From an uncultured Bacilli bacterium (lineage in GTDB: Bacteria > Bacillota_I > Bacilli_A > RF39 > UBA660): a stretch of DNA of 64,000 nt. Positions 52,025 through 61,639 of the stretch are shown here, piece by piece. The stretch covers positions 150,246 through 214,245 of the forward strand of contig CANRCR010000001.1 in assembly GCA_947629165.1 (NCBI GenBank), read 5' to 3'. The position numbers were made by a program, and so were the translations under genes. The stretch's first letter is position 1. Every line of letters starts with the position of its first letter. The notes below the pieces were generated by a model. The model was not told the origin of the DNA. It was given only the letters and a program-made list of their open reading frames with translations, and made no database searches.

Positions 52025-53833
52025 TTAATTATTTTTATGATTATTTCTTTCTTTGGATGGAATACTTGTTAATACTTTAATCATTGGAGTTGGTTCGATT
52101 GGAGTATCTTTTCCAATATCTTTATCTTCTACTTTTTCTAAATAAGAAAGTAGTGTCGATGGTGTAATTCCTTGGTCTTGAATAAATTCTCTTAAATTCT
52201 TTTCTTTTTCAAGCACTTCTCCGACGGCACAATAGATTGCTAATCCTTGCTCATAACTATCGGTACTGGCAATCTTTTCGAGTGTTTTACGCCATATTTC
52301 AGGAATATTTTGAAGACTTTTATCGTTGGCTGCGAACAAGTATGGGAAGGCACTTTGTTTATCGATTACAAATCCTAGTTTTCGCAATATGTAATCGTAG
52401 GCCTCTTCCTTTTGAAGTAATTCTTGATCCGTTAAGAGTAATCGTAATTGCGTCATCTTTCTTAATTGACCCGTTTTACGACTCTTCTTTTCGGCACTTA
52501 TGTAGGCTCTTACTGCTTTTTGATAACGCTTTTCGTTTTCTATTAATTTCGAACAAGTAAGTATTGGGAAGATGCTTTCAAGTTCTTCGAGCGTTAAGAC
52601 TTTGGCTTCTTTTAAAGCTAAGTTTCTTAAATTATCGTGCGATAAAAGATTTTCATCACATAATAGTTTTACTAATAGGTCGCATTTCTTTGGATCTTTC
52701 TCTTTGATGATTAAATCGAGGGCATGATTTCTTTTTTCCGGATAGATTCGTAAGGCGTCATTTTCTGCTACCTGAAGGTAGGCTTTCATCGTCAATTCGT
52801 CCATATCGAAATCAAATTGTTTTAAAATGGGCTCTACTTCGGTTCTACTTAATGGTCTTGGTAAATCGAGTAAATGAAGAAAAGAATGAATTAAGTCTTT
52901 TCGACCGAGGGTGGCATTTAAAATAATTTTATCACATAGTTCTTGGTAGCTTTCTTTGGATTGATAATAAAGTGGATTCATTAAAACGGTTAAGACGTCT
53001 TGATAGTTTAAATCTGGAATGATATTTATATCCTCGTAAAGCGGTAAAGTGGCACTTAATGTTTGTAATGCTTTTTCATAATTATCCGCATCTCTCATCA
53101 ATTCTCTTGCTTCCGATATAGCAATAAAGGAATGAAATAAATCCGTTCTATTTTTTTCAAAAGTTACGGCATCCACTGGTTGTTTTTCGATTTGATCGTA
53201 CTTCTTAATAAAATGTTCTACAAAAGATACCCAATTTGTTTCGTTTTCGCCGAGGCTATCCGAATTAATACGGTCGGCTAAGGCATCAAATAAAAGATTG
53301 TTTTGATCTTTACTGGTTTTAATATAAATATCTTCGAGTGCTATAGCTAACGTTTCATGGGCAAGTAAGGTTGGATTAGTAAATAGACGACATAAAAAAG
53401 GACTACTGGTCTTTCCGTAGGTGGCAATGTTTAATTTTTCCCAAATAGCATCTCTTTTTAGTAATTCTGGATTCGTAAACAATTGTATATAGGTCTTATC
53501 TTTGTTTTCACTTAATCCTACAATCAATTGATTCCACGTATGAATTCCTTTTTGTAAAATGGGTGCTGCAAATAATTTTTGCTTGTCTTCTTCACTCACA
53601 CCCTCTAAACTTTCTAATCTTTTCATTGTTTCATAGAAAATCTCTTCCTCTTCTTTATTTTTAATTAAATTCCATAGCAAACTTATATTTTTGTTTTTCG
53701 TTAAAACGATTGCTTCCTTTAACAAGGTTTCTTTTTCGGGTGGAAGTTGAACAAGCATGGTATAAAATTCCATATCCATCGGTTTGTTTTCAGGTAAACT
53801 TTTTAAAATTTGTATTAATAGTCCTTTATTCAT
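52025..53833 (-). CDS. Large helical-repeat protein B, unknown
   Basis: A 602-residue helical protein with at least five copies of a loose motif, hydrophobic-x-x-NP-x-LL followed by a helix (FTNPELLKRDAIWEKL, FTNPTLLAHETLAIAL, LMNPLYYQSKESYQEL, LCDENLLSHDNLRNLA). No signal peptide or membrane helix is visible. Likely a solenoid scaffold. Its place between a PHP-domain protein and protein A suggests a shared function. No family was recognised. Confidence 0.7.
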   Translation of the reverse strand: MNKGLLIQILKSLPENKPMDMEFYTMLVQLPPEKETLLKEAIVLTKNKNISLLWNLIKNKEEEEIFYETMKRLESLEGVSEEDKQKLFAAPILQKGIHTWNQLIVGLSENKDKTYIQLFTNPELLKRDAIWEKLNIATYGKTSSPFLCRLFTNPTLLAHETLAIALEDIYIKTSKDQNNLLFDALADRINSDSLGENETNWVSFVEHFIKKYDQIEKQPVDAVTFEKNRTDLFHSFIAISEARELMRDADNYEKALQTLSATLPLYEDINIIPDLNYQDVLTVLMNPLYYQSKESYQELCDKIILNATLGRKDLIHSFLHLLDLPRPLSRTEVEPILKQFDFDMDELTMKAYLQVAENDALRIYPEKRNHALDLIIKEKDPKKCDLLVKLLCDENLLSHDNLRNLALKEAKVLTLEELESIFPILTCSKLIENEKRYQKAVRAYISAEKKSRKTGQLRKMTQLRLLLTDQELLQKEEAYDYILRKLGFVIDKQSAFPYLFAANDKSLQNIPEIWRKTLEKIASTDSYEQGLAIYCAVGEVLEKEKNLREFIQDQGITPSTLLSYLEKVEDKDIGKDTPIEPTPMIKVLTSIPSKERNNHKNN

Positions 53834-53888
53834 TTTAGCATCTCCTTCATGTAATTATTTATTATAGGAGTGTTTCCTTTAAATAGCA

Positions 53889-53916
53889 AGAAAAAACACA
53901 CACTAAGGTGTGTTTT
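53889..53916 (-). terminator. Terminator of the PHP gene
   Basis: AAAACACAC (53893-53901) and GTGTGTTTT (53908-53916) with T's on the - strand; overlaps the stop. Confidence 0.75.
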
Positions 53917-56449
53917 GAAGTGACTTTTCAAGATTTTGTAACGCTTTGTATGCCGTAATTTTTTTAGATTCATTATGAGTTGTTTTTACTTCGGTAATTT
54001 GAGTCATGGCTAAAATGAATTGGGCTGTCGTTTCACATCCGATATTTAATGCTAATTGATAACTGTCTTTAGCACTTTGATAGGCTCTTAATATCGTATC
54101 AATATATTTTAATTGGAGACCATTTTTGGCTTCGTTTCGATAGGCAAACCATTTCTTCTCTTCTCTTTCTAGTTGCATTTTAATGGCTAATTTTATATCT
54201 GAGAAAGAGGTATCTACTTCAAACGAACGAATGATCTGATTACAAAAGTTTAATACAAATTTAACTTCCTGAGTCTCAGAAGTAACATAATGGTTTTTTA
54301 GGGCATCCATTAATTTTATATTTTGTCTTCGAGCTTCGACCGGATGATATTGATCTAGATAGTGTAACTCATCGATTGGAATCGTTTTCTTGACTTCTTC
54401 ATAAAACGTATTCATCTGTAATAAAGTATCACTTGCATGGGCATCGAGACCTAAAATAACTTTATTTTCGACTTCTTTTGCTTTTGCCCAGAACGGCGGA
54501 TAAGGATACATATAAGCATGATCCGTTTCAGATATATTATTTCGTTCAATGGCGGCATAATTTAGTTCGAGTGGAATATCCATTTCTTTGGCTGCAGTAC
54601 ATATTTCGTCGAAAGCATGAAGGGCATTTTCAAAGAAAAGAGAACGTTGTTGCTCATTGGTAAAATCATCGCGAAATTGCATAAAGTAATCGGGATGAGC
54701 GACAAAATCATAGATACCACTTTTTATACCGGCGACTAAATTTTTAGCATAGTACGTTGGATAAAGCGGATCGACTAATACATATTTTTTCTTTTCTTCG
54801 TCGTACCGGAAACAATGCTTTTTTAATGGACTACCATCGATATGACCGGCGAGTACTAGATAATCTACTTCTTCTTTTAAATCGATCATATATTCTTCGA
54901 GAGATTCGTCGTATTCCGCTTCAAAGCCGATTAATATTTCGATTTGATCTTTGTATTTTTCTTTCAAAGCACGTAATTCATTTAGATAGGCATCTTTTTG
55001 TTCGAGCATCATGCGCATCGACGGATCTGGTTCGATAAAATAAGGTAATGGAACGTGATCTGAAAAACCTAATTGCTTCATTCCTGCTTGGATAGCTTTT
55101 TGAATATAATCCTCGGCTGGTTCGGAACTTGCATGTCCACAATATTTGGTATGGGTATGATAATTAAATTTAGGTAGAGAAGTATTTATTTTAACGGGAC
55201 GAGCCTGCCCTTTTTCAGAAACTTCGATTACCTCTTGTAAAGAAGTATCTACGGGGATGCTTTCGGTTTCCTCCTCGTAATTTCCTCCATAGAGCGTGCC
55301 TACCTTCGTTCCAGCCGCTTGTACTTCCTCTAATATTTCACTCATATGTTTTGTCCATCCACCGATCGAAAAGGCATTTAAATGAATTCGTCCGAGCATG
55401 GTCATAAGACTTTCTAAAAACTTGTCTTTAACTTCTTTCTTTTTTTCTTTTAAAGTAGTTTCATTTTGATTTCCAATTTCATTATAAGGAATATATAATT
55501 CAAAATGATTTATTTCAAGAGGCCGATTTAATTGATCCATTTGGACTAAGAAATTCGTAATATCTTCTATTTTCGTATTCGTCGTCATTTTAAGATTGAT
55601 TCCAATACGATCGATGGTTTTTACTTGTTGAATTAATGTTTGAGCGTTTTCTAAAAATTGTTTTTGGCTATTTATATCGATCGTAAACGGTTCTTGATAG
55701 ATAAAGTCGACATTCGGTATTTTACGTTTTGCCTCATTTAAAAAATCTATAATTTCTTCTAAAGTAAAGTAATTTCTAATTCCTTGATTCGGGTCTGAAA
55801 GATGGGTAATCGATAAGGTTCTTACTCGTTCTTTTCCTATCCGATACGGAAGTAAAGAAGCAATATAAGTAACGATTGTATTAAAGTAGTTTTTAAAATA
55901 GAGTTTCGCTTGTTCTTTCGGAAATTCGTTTAATCTTTTTAAATAACGCGCATCGAATACACCTTCTATATTAATTCGAACATCTTTTTCTTTGGCAATC
56001 GTTTCAATCTTTTTTAAATCGGTTAAATCCATTACTCCCTGTTGGTCAACTTTTTCAAAACTTGCTTCTATACTTACATTAAACGCATTATATTTATCGA
56101 GTTCTTTTGCTAGTTTTTCAAACGTTTCATAGGTTGTTTCTCTAACTCCAAACGTTGCTACCGTTGGCGTTTTTGCTCCTTTCGAATCTTGATAAGCTTT
56201 GATGCAGGCTTGTTTTAATAAAATAAAGTCTTCCATCGTAATAGTAGGTTGATCGATTGGAAAAGAGACTTCTTTTATCGTACTCGTAATTTGTTTTAGT
56301 CGTTCAAATGTCGGCGCGGATGCGATGGCAAAAAGTTCTAGTTGGGGAAGTGTTACAGCCACACCCATGTTTTCTAATTGCAAATCAAAAAAGGATGATA
56401 CCTCATCTAAACTTTGAAAAAATGCATTTTTTTTAGTTTCTTCTTTCAT
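53903..56449 (-). CDS. PHP-domain protein with a large N-terminal extension
   Basis: An 848-residue protein. Residues about 430-730 form a PHP/HisK-type phosphoesterase: FNYHTHTKYCGHA (HxH), GFSDHVPLP, GFEAEYDE (Glu), VLAGHIDGS (His), DFVAHPDYF (His) and LGLDAHASD (Asp-x-His). HisK-like enzymes dephosphorylate histidinol phosphate, but metal-dependent substrates vary. The first 420 residues have no recognised domain and contain TIM-barrel-like repeats of strands such as RIGINLKMTTNT and NHFELYIPY. ATG 56449 follows GAGGG. No his genes are near, so a histidine role is doubtful. Confidence 0.75.
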   Translation of the reverse strand: MKEETKKNAFFQSLDEVSSFFDLQLENMGVAVTLPQLELFAIASAPTFERLKQITSTIKEVSFPIDQPTITMEDFILLKQACIKAYQDSKGAKTPTVATFGVRETTYETFEKLAKELDKYNAFNVSIEASFEKVDQQGVMDLTDLKKIETIAKEKDVRINIEGVFDARYLKRLNEFPKEQAKLYFKNYFNTIVTYIASLLPYRIGKERVRTLSITHLSDPNQGIRNYFTLEEIIDFLNEAKRKIPNVDFIYQEPFTIDINSQKQFLENAQTLIQQVKTIDRIGINLKMTTNTKIEDITNFLVQMDQLNRPLEINHFELYIPYNEIGNQNETTLKEKKKEVKDKFLESLMTMLGRIHLNAFSIGGWTKHMSEILEEVQAAGTKVGTLYGGNYEEETESIPVDTSLQEVIEVSEKGQARPVKINTSLPKFNYHTHTKYCGHASSEPAEDYIQKAIQAGMKQLGFSDHVPLPYFIEPDPSMRMMLEQKDAYLNELRALKEKYKDQIEILIGFEAEYDESLEEYMIDLKEEVDYLVLAGHIDGSPLKKHCFRYDEEKKKYVLVDPLYPTYYAKNLVAGIKSGIYDFVAHPDYFMQFRDDFTNEQQRSLFFENALHAFDEICTAAKEMDIPLELNYAAIERNNISETDHAYMYPYPPFWAKAKEVENKVILGLDAHASDTLLQMNTFYEEVKKTIPIDELHYLDQYHPVEARRQNIKLMDALKNHYVTSETQEVKFVLNFCNQIIRSFEVDTSFSDIKLAIKMQLEREEKKWFAYRNEAKNGLQLKYIDTILRAYQSAKDSYQLALNIGCETTAQFILAMTQITEVKTTHNESKKITAYKALQNLEKSLQNTP

Positions 56450-56495
56450 AATACCCTCTATTCTATAACGTAAGTATACCACAAATTTTAATACG

Positions 56496-56520
56496 AAAAA
56501 AGACCGAAACAGGTCTTTTT
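56496..56520 (-). terminator. Terminator of the 56-aa membrane protein gene
   Basis: AAAAAGACC (56497-56505) and GGTCTTTTT (56512-56520), loop GAAACA. Confidence 0.8.
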
Positions 56521-56522
56521 AC

Positions 56523-56693
56523 TTACATCATATTTTCCATACTTTTTGCAACGTTTTTACTCATTTTGTTCATGTTTTTTTGTAGTGCGTGTGCTTCGGT
56601 TGGATTCTGATTTTTGAACATCATCCAAGCGCCGTATCCCATCGCTCCTAAAACAGCAAGTGAAATACCGGTTACCATCATACTCTTTTTCAT
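56523..56693 (-). CDS. Small membrane protein, 56 aa
   Basis: MKKSMMVTGISLAVLGAMGY then GAWMMFKNQNPTEAHALQK and an amphipathic Met-rich tail NMNKMSKNVAKSMENMM. One membrane helix at the N-terminus. GAGGTG precedes ATG 56693 and a terminator follows the stop. The frame differs from a longer overlapping ORF that lacks these signals. Function unknown; small YtxH-like proteins look similar. Confidence 0.7.
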   Translation of the reverse strand: MKKSMMVTGISLAVLGAMGYGAWMMFKNQNPTEAHALQKNMNKMSKNVAKSMENMM

Positions 56694-56760
56694 CGTAATC
56701 ACCTCTTATATTGAAAATATGATTTGGTATCAATACCATTTTTAGTATGGTAAAGATTCT

Positions 56761-58953
56761 TTAATTTATGCTCTTTTTCAACATTTCTTTTAAAGTGGTT
56801 CGACGATTATCTACTTCATTATGATGAATCGCTTGTTCGAAGGCATTAATTTCTCCGACAATTATTAATTTCTTTTTTGCTCTAGTAACGGCCGTATAGA
56901 CTAGTTTTCGATAAAGCATTTTGTGATAACTTTTAACGATTGGCAGTACGACATAATCGAATTCGCTTCCTTGCGATTTATGAATCGATATCGCATACGC
57001 GTGTTTAAATTTTTGAAACGAAGATGGCGCATATTCTACTGAATTACCATCAAAACTAATCGTAATCTTTTTTTTCTTTCCATTTTCGATCGATTCGATA
57101 ATACCAATATCGCCATTAAATACATTTTCATCGGGCATGTTGGTTAACTGGATTACTTTGTCTTGTTCGCGATAGGTAATTCCATTAATCAAAAGTTCTT
57201 TTTTATCAGTTGCTTTCGGATTAAAAAGATTTTGTAGTTCTTGATTTAATATATCGATTCCATTTAACGTTTTATACATCGGTGCTAAAATTTGAAATTT
57301 TTTATAATCGGTTTCTTTATAGTCGGTACTAATTGAACGAATATTTTCACGGACATGATCTTCATCACAAGGAATAAAGGTTAAATCCTCTTGGACATTG
57401 AATAAGTTTTGATTTAGCGTATTTTGATTGATATCGTGAGCCAAACTAATAATATTGGAATCTTCTCCTTGACGATAGAGTTGATTTAATCGTACGACGG
57501 GAATTACTTCACTTTCAATCATGTCTTTTAAAATTTGTCCTGGGCCAACACTCGGTAATTGGTTTTCATCCCCTACTAAAATAATTTTAGTTCCTACGTA
57601 GAGTCCTTTTAAAAGATGATCGAATAAAAGGATATCTACCATACTCGTTTCGTCGATAATTACGATTTCAACATCACTTTTATTGTACTCATTAATTGCA
57701 AATTGATTCGTATCTTTGTTCCATTTTAAAAAGCGATGGATGGTTACGGCTTTGACGAGTGTCGATTCACTGATTCGTTTTGAGGCACGTCCCGTTGGAG
57801 CTAATAAGGCAATTTTTTCGATTAATTGCTGATAGGACCATTTATTTACTTTTTGATATAGTTCGGTAATGGCTTTAATAATCGTGGTTTTTCCCGTCCC
57901 GGGGCCACCAGTAATAATTAAGCAATTCTTGCATAAAGCATTTTTAATGGCCAGTTCTTGATCTTTGTTGTAATGGATATGCATCTCTTTTTCGGTCGCT
58001 TCTAAATGCTCATTTAAGTGTTGAATAGTTTTATCTTCTTGTTTTACTAGATAATGGATTCGGTTGGCCACGTTGTTTTCGGCTTCGTACATTTTGGTAA
58101 GATAATATTTTTCATCTTTTTGAACAATTTTTAAATCAAGTATTAAGGTTTTTAAAGCCGCATTAAATTCTTCCACCGGAAGTGTTACTTGTAAAACTCT
58201 TTGTAAGTAATGATATATTTCTTCTTTTAATAAATAAGTGTGTCCAATTAAGTTCGATAACTCACTCATAACGTAGCCTATCGCTTCTTTTACCCGTCTT
58301 GGATCATCTTTCTTATATCCTTGTTTTAAGCATATTTGATCTACTTTTTTAAAACTTAATTCTTCGAGACGGTCGCGTACTGAATAGATGTTTTCTTCGA
58401 TGATTTGACTTGTCTTTTCTCGATACTTTCGATAAATTAACATACTATCTTTCGTAGAAAAACCTAATTCGTTTAAAGCAATAATTATTTTATAACTCGA
58501 TTCGTAATCCATTAACGTATCGTGTAATAAGGTCGCCTGTTTTTTGGTCATCGTCGGGACTAAGAGCAAATCTTCTTCCGATTCTAAAATAATATTTAAG
58601 GTGTCTTTGCCAAATACATCGACAATTTTTTGGGCTTTCTTTTCGCCGATACCTTTAAATAGACCACTGGATAAGAATTCGACAATACTATCTTTTTCTT
58701 CCGGTAATACGCGCTCATATCTAGTTACTTGGAACTGTTCCCCGTATCGTTCGTGCTCCATTAATTTTCCATAAAAGCAGTAGGTATCGTCTTCCGATAA
58801 TTCGTGAAAATATCCGGTAAAGGTAATCGTTCGGTCGATATATTCAATTAGATTTTCATCGTTCGTTTCTTTCACTTTAAAAATTCCGATATAGTAACCG
58901 GAATCACTTTGATAGATACTTTTTCGATAATTTCCTTTTATATATGTTTCCAT
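56761..58953 (-). CDS. recD2: RecD2-type superfamily 1 DNA helicase
   Basis: A 730-residue 5'-3' helicase of the RecD2/TraA type not associated with RecBC. N-terminal OB-like and helix-hairpin-helix regions (FKGIGEKKAQKIVDVFG), Walker A GGPGTGKTT (about residue 350), Walker B VVIIDETSMVD, motif III LVGDENQLPSVGPG and the C-terminal motif AISIHKSQGSEFDYVVLP. Acts in DNA repair and fork stability. Confidence 0.95.
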   Translation of the reverse strand: METYIKGNYRKSIYQSDSGYYIGIFKVKETNDENLIEYIDRTITFTGYFHELSEDDTYCFYGKLMEHERYGEQFQVTRYERVLPEEKDSIVEFLSSGLFKGIGEKKAQKIVDVFGKDTLNIILESEEDLLLVPTMTKKQATLLHDTLMDYESSYKIIIALNELGFSTKDSMLIYRKYREKTSQIIEENIYSVRDRLEELSFKKVDQICLKQGYKKDDPRRVKEAIGYVMSELSNLIGHTYLLKEEIYHYLQRVLQVTLPVEEFNAALKTLILDLKIVQKDEKYYLTKMYEAENNVANRIHYLVKQEDKTIQHLNEHLEATEKEMHIHYNKDQELAIKNALCKNCLIITGGPGTGKTTIIKAITELYQKVNKWSYQQLIEKIALLAPTGRASKRISESTLVKAVTIHRFLKWNKDTNQFAINEYNKSDVEIVIIDETSMVDILLFDHLLKGLYVGTKIILVGDENQLPSVGPGQILKDMIESEVIPVVRLNQLYRQGEDSNIISLAHDINQNTLNQNLFNVQEDLTFIPCDEDHVRENIRSISTDYKETDYKKFQILAPMYKTLNGIDILNQELQNLFNPKATDKKELLINGITYREQDKVIQLTNMPDENVFNGDIGIIESIENGKKKKITISFDGNSVEYAPSSFQKFKHAYAISIHKSQGSEFDYVVLPIVKSYHKMLYRKLVYTAVTRAKKKLIIVGEINAFEQAIHHNEVDNRRTTLKEMLKKSIN

Positions 58954-59008
58954 CGTACACCTTCTATTTTTATTATATCAAAGAATGAACTATTTTTCTT
59001 AAAAGCAT

Positions 59009-59031
59009 TAAAAAAAGTACAAGGGTACTTT
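59009..59031 (-). terminator. Terminator of the DUF4097-like gene
   Basis: AAAGTAC (59014-59020) and GTACTTT (59025-59031), loop AAGG, T run on the - strand. Confidence 0.75.
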
Positions 59032-59869
59032 ATTTAAATTGAATTGGACCTTTTTCATTTTTTAAAACGAGTGTTTTTTTATTTTTAGCATATCCAGGTA
59101 GTTCTCCTTCCAAAGGTCGGTCGGAATCAATTTCGAGGACACCATATTTGATATTCTCTGGAAGGGATACTAGAATGCATCCTTCTTTGGCAATGGCACT
59201 TAAGCGTTCGATTATACTTCGCTCCACCTTAATACATCCTTGTTTTTTCATTTTAATATTCACTTGATCACTTCTTAATTGTTCGGTTATGAAACTGCCG
59301 GTCTTTAATTTTCCTTCTACTTTATGGAAAGTACTTTGATCTTTGATTGAAACTATTCCTTCCGTTCCTTCCAATTTTAAATCGTCACCTAAAAAGCGAT
59401 GGAGTTTTAATCTTCCTTTTTCAAAAACAAAGTAACTTCCTTTTTGTACTTCACTATCCACTACTTTAAGTTTTAAAGTAGTTCCTTTAGCTTTTAGTTG
59501 TCGAAGCCGTGCATTTTGTATCCGAATTGTGCCATCGGTGGTACGAAGGATTAAAGCTGTTTCTGGAAGATTTATTTGATCGACGAAGATGCGGCCCGAG
59601 GTAGTTTTAATTTTGATTGATTCGAGTGTTTTTTTATTTAAACAAAAGCGGATTGTTCGATCATGTTTTTGATTGGGACTTAACTGATTTATTTCCTCTA
59701 GCGATTGCGTTTGGGTTAGGAAAAGTTGTCGGTTATAGAATTGGCAATCTATTCCGAGTGGAAATATAAATTGTTCGCTTTCTTCGGTGGCTTTGATTTG
59801 CACATCAAAATCAATCGACGTAATATCGATTTCTTCAAGATTATTACATACTTGCGCAATCGGAATCAA
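59030..59869 (-). CDS. DUF4097-like beta-repeat protein
   Basis: A 279-residue protein of short beta strands, e.g. IKIKTTSGRIFVDQINL, ALILRTTDGTIRIQNARL, LEGTEGIVSIKDQST, that resemble the right-handed repeats of the DUF4097 family. No signal peptide is visible, so it may be cytoplasmic or exported by another gene. Translation starts at TTG 59869 behind GAGGGAAG. It lies 17 bases downstream of mtaB. Confidence 0.65.
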   Translation of the reverse strand: MIPIAQVCNNLEEIDITSIDFDVQIKATEESEQFIFPLGIDCQFYNRQLFLTQTQSLEEINQLSPNQKHDRTIRFCLNKKTLESIKIKTTSGRIFVDQINLPETALILRTTDGTIRIQNARLRQLKAKGTTLKLKVVDSEVQKGSYFVFEKGRLKLHRFLGDDLKLEGTEGIVSIKDQSTFHKVEGKLKTGSFITEQLRSDQVNIKMKKQGCIKVERSIIERLSAIAKEGCILVSLPENIKYGVLEIDSDRPLEGELPGYAKNKKTLVLKNEKGPIQFK

Positions 59870-59885
59870 ATTACTTCCCTCTTTC

Positions 59886-61175
59886 TTAATTTTGAACTTT
59901 TTCTAGAACTGTTCCCTTCGCTATTTTATTGGCTACTGAATTTAATTGAACCATGACTAATGTTTCACTTGGATAAACTCCTTCCACTTCAACTTTTAAA
60001 TAATTGGAAGTATGCCCTACACTTTTTCCATCTTGATTGGTTTCAATTAAAACTTCTAATTTCTTTCCTATAAATTTTTGATAATAGGCATCTTCTAGTT
60101 GATTCGATAGTTCCCCAAGTCTTTTAGCTCGATCTTTTTTTATCTTTTCATCGACTTGGTTCTCCATCGAAGCCGCTTTTGTTCCGTTTCGTTTCGAGTA
60201 TGGGAAGACATGTATCTTAGCACAATTAATTTCCTTACAAAAATTCATTGTCTCAATAAAATCTTCTTCGGTCTCTTCGGGGAATCCTACAATTACATCG
60301 GTTGTAAGCGCGATATCGGGACGAATTTTTCGTATTTCGGCTACTTTATCATAAAATTCATTCTTGTTATATTTTCGATTCATTAATTTTAATATTTTAT
60401 CACTTCCTGCTTGAAGTGGAATATGTAAGTGATTAGCAATCTTCGGTGAATCTTTTAATACTTGTAAAACGTTTTCATTTAATTCGGTTATTTCAATTGA
60501 GGAAATACGAATACGATGTAGGCCTTCGATATTTACCATTTCTTTTAGTAAAGATGCAAAGTCGGTATCGATATCCGTTCCATAATTTCCTGTGTGAATA
60601 CCCGTTAATACGACTTCCTGATAGCCGTTTTGAACTAATTTTTTAATTTCTTTGATAACCGTTTCCTTTTTCTTACTCCGACATTTTCCTCTTACGTAAG
60701 GAATAATACAGTAACTACAGAAATTATCGCATCCATCTTGAATTTTTACAAAGGCTCTCGTTCGTCCTTCGAAGCGCGTGATTTCCATATCTTCAAAAGG
60801 AACATTTCTATTTTTATACAAAGAACGAATCATTTCTCTTTTTTGAAACCATTCTTTTAAATAGGTAACTATTTGGGTCTTGTTCTTGGTTCCAATATAA
60901 ATATCTACGCCTGGAATATTTAAATCTTGATTTGCTTCAATAAAACATCCCATGACTACAATACAGGCATCTTTGTTTCGACGAATCGCTTGGCGAATGA
61001 TTTTACGATCTTTCGCATCACTTTGATTGGTTACTGTACAGGTATTAATAATATATATATCGCAATAATCATCGAAAGAAGCTATTTCGTAACCATTTTC
61101 TTCTAATAAACTGCGAATGTATTCACTTTCATAAAGATTGACTTTACATCCTAACGTACAAATGCCTACTTTCAT
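59886..61175 (-). CDS. mtaB: tRNA t6A37 methylthiotransferase MtaB
   Basis: A 429-residue radical SAM enzyme that converts t6A37 to ms2t6A37. The N-terminal UPF0004 cluster domain has CTLGCKVNLYESE, INTCTVT and MGCFIE cysteines; the radical SAM domain has CDNFCSYCIIPYVRG; a TRAM domain ends the protein. ATG 61175 is chosen (AAGGAAATAG upstream), giving MKVGICTLGCKV. In B. subtilis the homologue yqeV lies behind dnaJ; here the two are about 25 kb apart. Confidence 0.93.
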   Translation of the reverse strand: MKVGICTLGCKVNLYESEYIRSLLEENGYEIASFDDYCDIYIINTCTVTNQSDAKDRKIIRQAIRRNKDACIVVMGCFIEANQDLNIPGVDIYIGTKNKTQIVTYLKEWFQKREMIRSLYKNRNVPFEDMEITRFEGRTRAFVKIQDGCDNFCSYCIIPYVRGKCRSKKKETVIKEIKKLVQNGYQEVVLTGIHTGNYGTDIDTDFASLLKEMVNIEGLHRIRISSIEITELNENVLQVLKDSPKIANHLHIPLQAGSDKILKLMNRKYNKNEFYDKVAEIRKIRPDIALTTDVIVGFPEETEEDFIETMNFCKEINCAKIHVFPYSKRNGTKAASMENQVDEKIKKDRAKRLGELSNQLEDAYYQKFIGKKLEVLIETNQDGKSVGHTSNYLKVEVEGVYPSETLVMVQLNSVANKIAKGTVLEKVQN

Positions 61176-61232
61176 TCTATTTCCTTCTTTCATCGTATTT
61201 TTATTATATCATGGCTTTTCATTTAAGCCAAT

Positions 61233-61256
61233 AAAAAGAACCTTTTGGTTCCTTTA
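61233..61256 (-). terminator. Terminator of the 61258-61638 gene
   Basis: AAAAGAACC and GGTTCCTTT (61234-61255) with one GU pair, loop TTTT, T run. Confidence 0.7.
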
Positions 61257-61257
61257 A

Positions 61258-61638
61258 TTACTCATTTACGCGTGATAAAAATGGATTATGGGAAAGATTT
61301 CCTCTTATCGGTTGAATTTCATATACTTTTCCTTTCGCTTCGTTATTTAATAATTGTTCTTTCTGTTTTACTAAATCATCTCTTCGACGTACATATTGAC
61401 CATATTTAAAACTAATTTCAAGTATTTTACGTGTTCTTTTATCTTCTTCTTGTTCTAGTTCGTCAAATTGTTGATCTTTTATTTGCGTTAAACTTTCTTT
61501 TTCTTCTTTTAACATCATCAATTGTATATCATATGTTCGATTGTATAAATTTGATCTTTCCTCATCCATTTTTTCGATTGCTAACGTTAAATTTGTAATT
61601 TCTTCTTCTATTTGTTTGATTTGTTCTTCGACTGTCAT
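61258..61638 (-). CDS. Coiled-coil protein, unknown
   Basis: A 126-residue, strongly helical and charged protein (EQIKQIEEEITNLTLAIEKM, MLKEEKESLTQIKDQQFDEL) with a short C-terminal tail ending LSHNPFLSRVNE. Translation starts one base after the stop of the upstream membrane coiled-coil gene, behind GAGGAG, so the two are coupled. No family was recognised. Confidence 0.7.
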   Translation of the reverse strand: MTVEEQIKQIEEEITNLTLAIEKMDEERSNLYNRTYDIQLMMLKEEKESLTQIKDQQFDELEQEEDKRTRKILEISFKYGQYVRRRDDLVKQKEQLLNNEAKGKVYEIQPIRGNLSHNPFLSRVNE

Positions 61639-61639
61639 T

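Noticed and set aside
56557..56739. 60-codon ORF at the small membrane gene
   Set aside because: Wrong frame. The overlapping 56-residue frame has a ribosome site, a membrane helix and a terminator right after its stop.
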